Below are positions 37,905 through 48,077 of a stretch of DNA of 64,000 nt, one piece after another; positions within the stretch are counted from its first letter, which is position 1, and each line of letters opens with the position of its first letter. Origin of the DNA: Microbotryum silenes-acaulis (taxonomy: Eukaryota > Basidiomycota > Microbotryomycetes > Microbotryales > Microbotryaceae); the NCBI GenBank assembly GCA_003665825.1, contig QPFY01000012.1, positions 806,001 through 870,000 on the forward strand, given 5' to 3'. The notes below the pieces were generated by a model. The model saw only the letters and a list, made by a program, of their open reading frames with translations. It was not told the origin of the DNA and made no database searches. The position numbers and the translations under genes were made by a program.

Positions 37905-38842
37905 GGCTTGTTCTGTTTGTCCTGGCCGACGGGCAGAGATTGCTTGCTGGTGTGGGGATTGAGTGCGGAGTTTGGAGACAGTGGAGAGGCTGCCGACCAC
38001 TGGCAGGACAGAGACCGCCGGCCATGCGAGCGGAGCCGCTCCAGCCTGCCAGGCCGTGGCCGAGTGGTCGCGGCGCCGAGGTCCGCAGCGTAGAACGTTC
38101 ATCCGGCCGGTGAACTCCGTGAATCAGCCGGTGAAGCCTCCAAGCTCCGTTAAGTTGCGGCGCGCTTCTCTCTCCCACTAGAAGGCCAAAAGCAATATCG
38201 ATCCAAAGTGCCCGTTTTTGGCTAAAAGTTAGTGGTCCCGAGCGGGTGCGTATTCCCTGCCAAAGTTAAACGACGGGGCGGCCATCGTCTCGGAGATTCT
38301 ACTTGATTCGCGAGGCAACGACCGGCGACGCTTGGGCCAAAACGTGGGATTTGGCACTTTCGTGCTGGTGTAGCGCAGGCATGAAGGACTCTGACGGTTC
38401 ATCTCTCAGTTCATGATCATTCAATATTGCAAGCTTCATCGTGATTGAACCAGATCGCAAGAAAACCATCTCTGGATGCCATGCTATAGTAGCAGAAAGG
38501 TCGCTTTCCGAGGCCCAAATTTTGGAGCTTCAACTGCAAGCGGATCCGAGTAAGGGGCCTGATTTGATCGCAGCATCACCAACAGATATTAAACGTAGCT
38601 GATTGTTTAGGAATAACGTGTAAGGAGAGATGATTGGGTGGGTGGGGTTGACGGCATACCCTACACGCGATCACTGGGTGACAAAAGCGAAGGTCCAGTC
38701 TAGAATTTTCGGGGAGGACAGGCACGTAGACGAAGCAGTGACAGTGACAGAATAAGTTCGAGGTGGGAGTTTGCCCCTGCAGGCATGAAAAGGAATGCAC
38801 CATGATCTTGAACACAAAATTAAGAGGGACTTTGGGGTAGGA
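37905..38842. other. intergenic region
   Basis: About 940 bases between the dehydrogenase-like gene 1 start and the transporter 3' end. Open frames have no recognisable domain. The right part (38400-38840) is more AT-rich and fits 3' UTR sequence. Confidence 0.45.
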
Positions 38843-41800
38843 TCAATTGAGCTTGACGCAATCTGCAACAAGTACGATAGTATCCAAGTGAGCTGTGAAC
38901 GGCAGCAAACCGGTCGAAAGAGAACGTTCGAGCAAAGCTTGCAAATACTTACAGTCGGCGTTGATTTTGGATTGATCCGGGTTCAGAGCCCAGAACGGCA
39001 TGTTGACGGCTGCGCCGGCACCTCCCTGGACCGCAAAGGTGGCTGTGGAGAAAGAAAGGATGGAGGTGAGATTGCGACCTTATGCGGCCTCGGAGCAACG
39101 ATGAGACGTTCTGTTCAGGGGCCAGAACACTCACCCACGAAGACCATCAACTCTGTTGGCCAACGCGCAGGGTGTTGGGTGAGTACATGGATAGCAGTGA
39201 CCGTCGGCTGCTCATCGCGACAACTCACGAGTTCCACCTGGCTCCCGGGGCAAGCGGACGACTTCGTCAGTCGTGACGGACTGAAAGATGCAAGCTATAA
39301 TATCACCAGTAACGTACCGTCGAGTGCCGCGCTCAAGAGGTAGTTGTACTTGCGGAACCAAGTGGGCTTGTACCTGCGGCTGTCGGACGAATTCCGGGAT
39401 TTAGTGAGCAGCGTAATTAGGAGCTTAGATTTGTGGTGTGTAACTCGGAGGCGGGACGTACAGGTAGTATTGAGAGAACATGGCGAGAGAGAAGGTGGTG
39501 AAAACTGAACTGTTGATTCCGACAGAGAGGTTGCCGATGCACCAGGCCCACTGCAAAGTTGCCATTCCGTCGGAGAGCGTTAGCACTCTCAGGAGCCATA
39601 GCGGTCCACTGGTCACTCGGTACTGACGACGGGGGTGACAAACTTGTCAAAGTGCAAACGAGGGAAGAACTTGTGGAGGACGTAGAAGGGGATCGGAACG
39701 AAAAGTCCGATGATGATTCTGGTGACATAGAAAAGTCCCAAGTCGTTCAAACACCGGTTATGCTACGCACCGCATGCGAGTCCGGACTCACGACATGGGA
39801 ATCAAGAAGTAGGGCCGATCGCTAGAGTACATCTGCTTGCCTATGGTGTTGAGACAATGATGCATGCGCCACATGTCAGATAAACTCGCCCCAGCAGGAT
39901 GCAGTTTTGTCTAGGGCCCTCACTCAGAGCGCCCCCTGTGAGGCAGAGATGAATTCTTGCGAATCAGCTTTGACTCCTTTTCCCCAACGGGGACGCCAAT
40001 GGCTCACAGGTCACTGCAGCACTATTGACACCCTGAACTTGTTGACCGGACCATGCCGAGGTACCCTGAACGGAGAGAAGTATGTCGCGCTGATTGCTAA
40101 CGATCGTGCTCATGACGACAATTTGAAGAATACCTCCGAGGATTGTCCCCGCGAGTTGACAGATGAGCGTGTGTCGAGGAGGGATCTTTGTGTACTGCCC
40201 CATCTGTTGACATAGTAGCGAATGAGTGGTTGAGCCCGGAACGCGAACATTGGTATAGAATGCCCACCTTCAGATCTTGTGAAAGACCAATCGCCTGTGA
40301 CGTCGTGTTGTCGCCGTACAAACTGTCAAGTCGACTCTTCCTTCAGAATTCCTCCAGCGCGCGTTAACGGCGTTTACAGACGCACGTGAAGTAAAGATTG
40401 GCTCGACTATTGCCAGGCACCAATGCAGCTGTCGGAGGGCTCAAAATAAAGTCAGCTGAGGCTCGGAGGCACACGTCTGTGTGGCTTCGGAGGCGGCTTA
40501 CCTCCAAGCATTTGACTCAGTTGGGCGGTGTCTGGTAAGTTTTTGACAAGTGCAATCAGCATGACGCTGCAGATACATACGCGTCCCCACATCAACGCTC
40601 ACCAATTCTGAAGCCCACAATACCGTACATCAACGCTTTGATGGGGTACATGATCATTGCCGTCAAAAGTGTCACTAGAAGAGCCCACCAGGGCAATTGA
40701 GAATGTGCCGACTGCAAGGAACACGACCGAGAGTCTAGGTCATCGAGCCCTTTGAACCGTCGAGAGCGTCGACGGATTAGCCGGCGCTGAGGACTGAATC
40801 ACTCACATAAGTTGTGGCAAGCGCCATAGAAAGAGAGCCGGCCATGATTGCGAGGTACCACGACAACTGCAGTGTGGTACGTCACAGGGGTGAGATTTCG
40901 CAACTCCTACCGGACGTGCGCAAACAAGAACTCACAGGAACTTCAGGGTAAACGAGCCTGGAGCGAAGAAGTCCACACGTCAGTAGATTCCTCCCCCCAA
41001 TATGAAGGACGTGGACGCAATACAGCAATCGGCGTGCGCACATCTTTTCGTGGTGAGGGTCGTATTCTGTGCGGGTTTTATCTGCAGCGCCAATCCGCGT
41101 GAGGAAGATGAAGGACGTCAGAGAAAAGTGTGTAGAACGCTTCGGACATGTAATCACACTGGGCCCAAGCCTTTCGGATCTGAGGTCTAAACCAAAGGAC
41201 GATGTGGGTAATCGAGCATCCGATCGCGAGGTTGCAGCCGAGATAGTAAATCGCCGTCGTCGTCGAATACCACGGCAATCCTTGGATGGCGAGGGCCGTC
41301 TTGTTGAGCTGGAACTTGTCGTCCAAGATCAAAGATTGGTCGTACTGAGTACCGTTGAGGTAGAACAGGTCTTGGGCGAGGAAGGGGAAATTTTGAGCGT
41401 GCCAGACGTTCTTGGCGTAGCATGCGAGCGAAACAACGATGCACGTCAGGAACCCAATATACAAGCTAACGAGTGTCGAAAGGGGCGAGAACAGAGCTCC
41501 CAAGGATCCACCTCCGGATCCCACGAAGCTAGGGGACATCAAATAGAGCAACGAAACACATTATCAGCTAAATCCAATGAGAGATTCGAACGGTGTCTCG
41601 ACACCCACTTCCAGTCGAGCGAAACCGAGAACATGCCCATTCCTTCGTTGGGCGAAGCACCACCAAAGATCCTAGTGACCCAGGGCGAGTGCTGGTGTGC
41701 TAAGCTGTGGTATGCAAATAGAAGGAACAAATTAGTACTCAGGGGAGCTCGGGGCACGTGCCAAGGCGCCATTCGGCAAGGTGCGCACCAAAAGACAGAG

Positions 41801-43108
41801 ATCCCGATCAAGCTCGGCGCAACGTATTCGGGGATCCATTCCCAGATAAAGATGCCAATCGCGATGCACCAGAAGAAGCGCCATCTTTTCTTGGCCACAG
41901 CACTATCAGGATCACGGCCGAGTGCATCGTAGAGGGAGATTGCGGGGAGGATCGTCGGATACAACGCGTAACACGGGTAGACGCAGAGACTTCGAGAGAG
42001 GCCCGCAAGCGAGTAGCCGAAGCATTGCGAGGCGATGAGACTAAAGATGGCGATCCCGTTGTTGAGATTGAGACCGTAGTAGAGCACTTCGACGGCGAAA
42101 ACACCCACAGATCCGGCGCTGTGAAGGGAGGTTGAGCTCATAATACCTGTGCACGAAAGGTGATAGGGGGCGGTCAGTACCTGCGATCAGCTAAAAAACT
42201 TCGACGTACCAATTGCCACATGTTCCTTGATGTTGAAGTCACAAGGATTGACAAAGGCCCAAAATCTGCCTTTGTCGGCCTTGGGGAGCACGCGATACCA
42301 CAGCTTGCCCAAGAGGTAGGAGATAATCTGGACTGCGATCATAATAGGCCCAGCGTGAGCGAGCGGCCGAAAGTGAAGGTGTGGTACATTTTCCTAGTGC
42401 CTTACCGAAAAGCTGGCTGACGTAGACAGTCTGTAGCGAATTTATAGTAAATTAGCTGAACATCGGACTACCTGAAAGACTGTTCTGTTGACCAGAGCTC
42501 ACCTGAGGACGGAAGTAGAAGATCTGCGCCAGCGTCGCAGCGAAACACGTCAAGCCGAGGCCGATGACCCACATCCGCAACGTCATGACCAGCATGGTCG
42601 GGTCGTCCTCGAGCGAAATGCACCTGTGACAGCAATCGAAGAATTGGGAACATAAAGATTTGGGTCACATCGAGTAGATACATAGACCACGAACTGACCT
42701 GTACGCAATGTCTTCGGTCGTTTCGAGAGGGCGCTAACAGGTGAAAAGTTAGGGGGGAGGACCCGTCACGGGTTGTGAAAGAGGGGATCAGTTCCGGCCA
42801 GTTCCGGCCGCCGCCGCCGCCGCGGTGTTAACAAAACCCGGCACATAGAGCAGGGCCCTTCTAGACAGACCACTTACCTCTTTACCATTGGGCAGCAAGT
42901 TCTCCGGCTCGAGCTCACTGACATCCGCGTTCCCACCTTTGACGTTGACGGCAATGGGTTTCGCCGGCGAGGGCTCGAGCGTCGCCGTTTTCTCGTCCAC
43001 GTTGCCTTCGCCGCTGCTATCTTTCTCGGTCGAGTCCTCATCAGTGTCGATCTGCGGCTTTGTCGGTGCGGGATTACGCTGAAGTCGCGCTGGAAGCTGG
43101 CTGAACAT
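38843..43108 (-). CDS. oligopeptide transporter (OPT) family membrane protein
   Basis: Proton-coupled importer of small peptides or peptide-like compounds in the plasma membrane. I assemble about 25 exons and roughly 790 residues. The N-terminus (from ATG at 43108) is hydrophilic and acidic. OPT signatures in order include SLEDDPTMLVMTLRMW, NPCDFNIKEHVAI, WEWIPEYVAPSLIGISVFC, FGGASPNEGMG, DPHHEKM then YPEVPLSWYL, GQYTKIPPRHT, RRYKPTWFRKYNYLLSAALD, the 9-nt microexon GGT, and VQGGAG with WALNPDQ near the end. Two neighbouring exons are 9 nt (39229-39237) and 18 nt (39135-39152). The intron between GALSEGP and MYSSDRPYF is the least certain. Substrate specificity is not predictable; metal-phytosiderophore or quinone-type cargo is possible in this family. 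Confidence 0.88.
39135..39237 (-). other. adjacent 9-nt and 18-nt microexons in the OPT gene
   Basis: 39229-39237 encodes the GlyThr of ALDGGTQLMVF and 39135-39152 encodes QLMVFV. Each has AG before it and GT after it, and both are needed to rebuild the conserved OPT C-terminal segment. Confidence 0.75.
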
Positions 43109-43731
43109 CCTGGATCGTAAATATTGTGATCCCACGCCAGAAAAGCCAAGAAGACAAGCCGTGGGACCGGAGTCGGCCGGGAACCAGGATCGAGGCTGAT
43201 CGGTCGACGAGGCGGAGAGGAGGCACTGTTGCACTCACCGCGCCGTGCCCTCGCATCGCCTCTAAACCGACGAGGCGCCCGTCGCGGACATGGACACACG
43301 CGTTGACCTCGACTAACCGACGCCGAACCCGAGAAGATCCGGTCCGACCGGCTCGTCACAATTCACCGCGGCTGAGGTTACCGGGACGGTGCCCTGCGAA
43401 CTGCATACCAACCGCTAGTAATGACCTCGAGGCCCGAAGGAAACCGTGTGACCTCGGGGCGACTTGGCGGGACGGATCGGATACGGACCAGTGAATGCTG
43501 GCTCTCGATCCCCGAAGGACCACATGGTGGCCGATATATCTGGTGTGATGTGATGTCACCCATTTTATATGCCAAGACCAAATAAATAAAAGTTGCGTAT
43601 CATATGAAACCGCCCCGCCAAGCATGGCGGGTGGTGCCCCCACCCGGCCCTAAGAAAGTAAGACAGTTACAGTTACAGTTAGGTTTTAGGGGGTTCCGAG
43701 GTCATTGCCTATTCTCCTGCCCTCGATCCGC
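43109..43731. other. intergenic region, transporter promoter
   Basis: About 620 bases upstream of the transporter and downstream of the dehydrogenase-like gene 2. Contains GC-rich upstream sequence and an AT-rich patch near 43570-43600. No regulatory motif was recognised. Confidence 0.4.
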
Positions 43732-43905
43732 TCAGGCTTCCGGCGGCTCGTTCCCCGTCTCGCCATCCTCCTTCAATTGCTTTCCTAGTCGTTCAATCAC
43801 CTCATCGACGTTCAAATCATCCTCGCTGCACTCCATCCAGAACTTTTGTTGCTCGATCGCTTGCCATGTCATCATTTGTTCACCCGTGACACCCCGCATC
43901 GGTCG
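43732..43905 (-). pseudogene. frameshifted C-terminal tail of dehydrogenase-like gene 2
   Basis: Reads GVTGEQMMTWQAIEQQKFWMEC and on to a stop at 43732. It matches the expected AroE C-terminal helix (compare GVQGVESMIQQGYEQSRAW in copy 1) but is out of frame with the upstream exon. Comparison with copy 1 suggests a short deletion around 43885-43898. Confidence 0.65.
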
Positions 43906-45223
43906 CAATTTGGCACAACTCGGTCCACGGGTGAGGGAAGTAGCATGCCTCGAGGATTGTTCCCTTCGTCGGCTTATCGCTGTCGAACACCCAAGATCAA
44001 ATTCAAGCAAAGCATGGGAGCAGCTGAGTCAGACACAAGGCACTAGATGTGACCCCACCACACGCCCCCCGCGTGGGAGAAGAACCGTCCCTGAGACACG
44101 GGTCTTCACCGTCTCAGGTCCTCAACTTCCGAACTCACAAGAATGTCCTGATAATGGCCCGAGCCTTGAGCTCACCTTCGGACTTTGGCGGGAAAGCGGG
44201 CACAGCGCTGACGATGTACACTACCGGCAATCCAAAATGAGTGTCAACGCACTGGACACCGTCGCTTTTACGACTTCAAACTAACCCGGTGCCTCGAGTT
44301 CACGGGCCTGTTCGACGGTCTTGACGTGGATCAATTCGGGCCTAAAGTCTCCTGTCTGGTAGTCCTCGATCAGCGCCTCGACTTCGCTGTCGATGCGATT
44401 CGCCACGTAGATCGGTGAGCAATTAAGCTTTTTGACGAGGGCGTAGATCGATGCTCGACTAGCCCCACCAGCACCAAAGATCAAGCCGGGTTGAGTCTTG
44501 CCCGACGAGACGTGCGCCGGGTCGGCTCGAAGGAGGGATTGCTGCACGCCTGTGAAGCTGCAATTCGCAAAGGGAAGTGGTATGTATGAGCTTCTCGGTC
44601 CAGGGACGAATCAAAAGTGGATATTTGATGAACTCACTCGGTATTGTGACCAATCAGAGTGCGCTTCCCATTCTTTTCTCGGACGATGATGGTGTTGCAC
44701 GCTCCGCTGTGGGGTTTTTCGAATCGAGACGAGAGTGCAAAGGTCAGTCGGCGTGTGCTGATTCAGGTATCGCGCTGCTTGAGTTGACTTGCATGGCTTT
44801 TCCATCCTCTGTCAGTTCATCGAGTTGTTCGCAGATGACGACCTTGTTGGGCACTGTCCAATCACACGCCAAGATGACAGGAGGCATCAGTTCCGAAAAG
44901 CCGCGGCACAAATTACGACGTGTGGGGGCGGCGGCGGCGGGACTCAACTCGTGACGGCGCTGCCACCAAAATCCTTCTCCTGCGTCAACTTCATGAATGC
45001 CTCCATGTCGCTCGACTCGTACTTCGTGTACGATCTTGAAGGGGCTCCTGCGAGCTTGGTGATGGTGTTGTGCAGGAACGGCGCATAGGTTCGCTTGAGC
45101 GGAGTGCCGAAGAGGTATGTCTTGGCCGGCGCGGAGAGGTGGTGTTGATCGATAGGCACTGTAGAGTAGGGTTCAGGTCAGCTGGAATGCAAGGAGGAGA
45201 GTGTTTAATGCCATCTGCTCACT
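43880..45223 (-). CDS. shikimate/quinate dehydrogenase-like protein 2, C-terminally frameshifted
   Basis: Second AroE-family protein. Exons on the minus strand are 45223, 45158-44949, 44853-44793, 44706-44638, 44557-44286, 44220-44139 and 43979-43880. This gives 264 residues, shorter than the family. The start codon appears split by an intron (A at 45223, TG at 45158), since the open frame has no other suitable ATG. One intron uses a GC-AG pair (gcaagt donor at 44792). Motifs are FGTPLKRTYAPFLHN, SAVTMPNK with the lysine, GKAIGACNTI, GHNTD and the cofactor loop FGAGGASR. Compared with copy 1 the two substrate serines are Thr and Ala. The frame stops after DAGCHG, but GVTGEQMMTWQAIEQQKFW continues in another frame to 43732. 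Possible pseudogene or assembly error. Confidence 0.72.
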
Positions 45224-45723
45224 ATTGGAGGGGATAGGCTGGTGGAGTGGAGATTGAGGAGAAGGCAGAAAGGACTTCGCGGGGACCCGTTCAGATCTGG
45301 GCCGGAGGCTGCGGGGCCCAGCGCTACGTGCCTACAGGCCTTACAGCGCTGAAAGTTCTTCCTCCGCGCCATCTCGATCATCGCGGCCGCTCGGCGTCGG
45401 CACGAAACACTCGGAGCGCAATACGTTCACCGAGCATGCGCATGCGGTGCATCCCTGCTTCGGAGTCAGCCTTGTCTTTCCGTCACGTGCGGGCGCTTGC
45501 TGACCTCGATGCAAACTACTTTGGTGGCTCCCTCGGTGCTCCCAATCACGAGTGTCTCTTTTCGCTCTCGAGGCAATGGCCAAGGATTCAACACGAGAAA
45601 AATGGCTGGCATGCCGTTACAGATATGAAATCACACACATAGGTCAAGAGCCTTCTGACCAAACGATATCCGATGGCCTCCTTCTTTTCTTATTCTTTTG
45701 CTTCTGCGCTGTCGTTCGCGAGA
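45224..45723. other. intergenic region
   Basis: Between the dehydrogenase-like gene 2 first exon and the thiolase stop. It should hold that gene's promoter and leader; its transcription start was not located. No gene was seen. Confidence 0.4.
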
Positions 45724-47479
45724 CTATTGCTCGTTGACGAACACACTGGCCATACCCATACCACTGCCAATGCACATACTCGAAACGATGACCTTGGCGC
45801 CGGATCGCTTGGCCTCGGCGAGAGCGGTGGCGTATTGACGAGCACCGGTCGCGCCGAGAGGGTGTCCGAACGCGATCGCACCACCGACCGGGTTGACCTT
45901 CTCGTACGGGATCTTGAGGTGCTCGATGGACATTACGGCTTGCGAGGCGAACGCCTCGTTGATTTCCCACAAGTCGACCTCCTCGATCGTCAAGCCGGCC
46001 TTCTCAAGCGCCTTGGGGATCGCGAAAGCGGGACCGATACCCTGAGAACGCAAGGAAAGGCAGCACAAGTCAGCACAAGTCAGCAGTAAATCCATCGTTC
46101 AACGCCGCAAGAGACTCACCATGAGCTTGGGCTCGACACCGACCACAGCGGCGCAGACAAATTTGCCGAGGACGGGCAAGTTGTGCTTCTTGGCGATCGA
46201 GCGGCGCGTGAGCAAGACGGCGGCGGCACCGTCCGAAACCTGCGAGGCATTACCGGCGTGTGTCGAGCCGGTCTTGGAGAAGACGGGCTTGAGCTTGCCG
46301 AGCGACTCGGCGGTGACGCCATCTCGGATACCGTCGTCCTTGGTGACGGTGACGGTGGTCTCCTCGCCGGTCTTGGGGTCCGTGACCTGGACGGTGACGG
46401 GCACGATCTCGGAATCGAACTTGCCGGCCTTTTGCGCTGCGGCAGCCTTTTGGAACGACTTGGCGGCGAACTCGTCCTGGGCTTGACGGGTGACGTTGTA
46501 CTTTGCGGCAACGTTCTCCGAGGTGATACCCATGGGGACGAGGCAGTCGGCGGAGGGCTCGTGCTCCAAGATCTTGTCCGAGAACTTCTCGGGCATGACA
46601 CCAGCGCCTGTTGGGTAGTCGGGGCAAATGTCAGCGCATCCGCATTGCAAAGAGGGGCACGAAAGGATCACTCACCGTAGCCCATGGTCATGGACTCGAC
46701 ACCGGCACCGATGCCGACATCGATTTGTCCGGCGGCGATTTGGAGTGCGATGTTGTTGATGGCCTGGAGGCCAGACGAGCACTGTCGGTTCAGGGTGCAG
46801 ATGGACGACGTCACCGGGAAGCCGACTGTAGACGACGGAATAGATTCGCGGGAGTGCCAAGAGCAAGATGCGGGTCGTCAGTACGAGAAAGGGCGGATGT
46901 CTAAAAATTAGGAGCATCCAGGAAGAGTGTGCCAGCCCGGTGTTTTGCCACCGTTGGCCCCATCATCCAATCGAGGAGAATCCGACGTGTGCTTGGGGCT
47001 GCAACTGAAACGAGCTCTAATGCGCCCGAATAAAGGATTGCGACTACGAACTGACCTGCGAGTTGGGCCATACGGGCGACGGTCGCACCACCACCGGGGG
47101 GGAGGACGTTGCCGACCTGGATATCTTCGACAAGGTTGATGTCGATGCCAGCACGGTCAACGGCGGCCTTGAGTGCGGCGGCCAAGAGGTCCTCGGGGGT
47201 CGTGTCCTGTTGAGCGGCGAGGTCGCCGGTGAGAGCGAGAGAGAGAGCCATGTAGGTTTTCTTGGTCAGCCAATCGTGTCATCACCACCGTAGAGAGTCA
47301 AACTCGATCGCAGTCTTACTGACCTTGAAAGGACCCTTCTTGGCTCGGATCAGAGGGGTGCGCACCGCCGAAACGATCACAACGTCGTCGTCCTTCTTGG
47401 CGAGCACGGCCTTCTTGCCACGTGAAGAGGGCACCAAGTGCGACGCCAGAGCGGCAACGCGTTCGAGAGCGGAGGACAT
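45724..47479 (-). CDS. 3-ketoacyl-CoA thiolase, peroxisomal (PTS2)
   Basis: Cleaves 3-ketoacyl-CoA with CoA to acetyl-CoA in beta-oxidation. Exons on the minus strand are 47479-47324, 47260-47056, 46825-46676, 46607-46120 and 46041-45724 (438 residues). The N-terminus carries RVAALASHL, an exact peroxisomal targeting signal type 2 pattern (R-V-x5-H-L). Active-site motifs are NRQCSSG (nucleophilic Cys), WEINEAFA, GHPLGATGARQ (His) and SMCIGSGMGMA (second Cys). Length and motifs fit the Pot1/ACAA1 type and not cytosolic acetoacetyl-CoA thiolase. A role as beta-ketoadipyl-CoA thiolase, last step of aromatic degradation, is possible given the neighbouring genes but unproven. Confidence 0.94.
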
Positions 47480-48077
47480 GTTCTTGTGATGGAGGGTAGT
47501 GGAGTTGGAAAAGACCTGAGAGTTGTGCTAGGCGAGTGGCTGGCTGGACAAGATAGTCAGAGTAGCGCAGAAAGCAGATGGGATGGGTAAGGAACGGGAG
47601 AGAAAGACGTCGGCCAGCCAGAAGCGGCTGACAAGCGACCCGGGCCCGGCCACAAGACTGCCACAAGCCAAGCACCGGCTTTCACATCGGCCGACGCCCG
47701 AGGCGCGGGTTCGCGGCCACTCGCCTTGCCAGTCCGAGCGACAGGCGCGATGGTCAATCTCAGATGAATTTGTCAAGGCGGTTCGCAGCAAGGTTTGTCT
47801 GCTGATCTGGAGCCTTCAGGAGTTGGGTGTGCAGGCACTTGGAACACTCACTTCCGCTGACACAAACGCGTGTGGCAAAAACAGTCCATCCCTCGTTTAC
47901 GTCATCCTAGACTTGATCAAGCCAGGGGTGCCGCAGCCTACCCGAGCTCGAAGGACCGGCCCGTCGGATATTGAACTAAAAAGACCTTTTTGATTGAAAA
48001 GACAGCACGGATAGTCGATGCAAATTCTTACCAAAGACTCTCGTCCGATCCACAACACCAGCTACTCTGCAGCGTGT
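47480..48077. other. intergenic region, thiolase promoter
   Basis: About 600 bases between the TSC1 stop and the thiolase start on the same strand. No gene or repeat was recognised. Confidence 0.45.
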
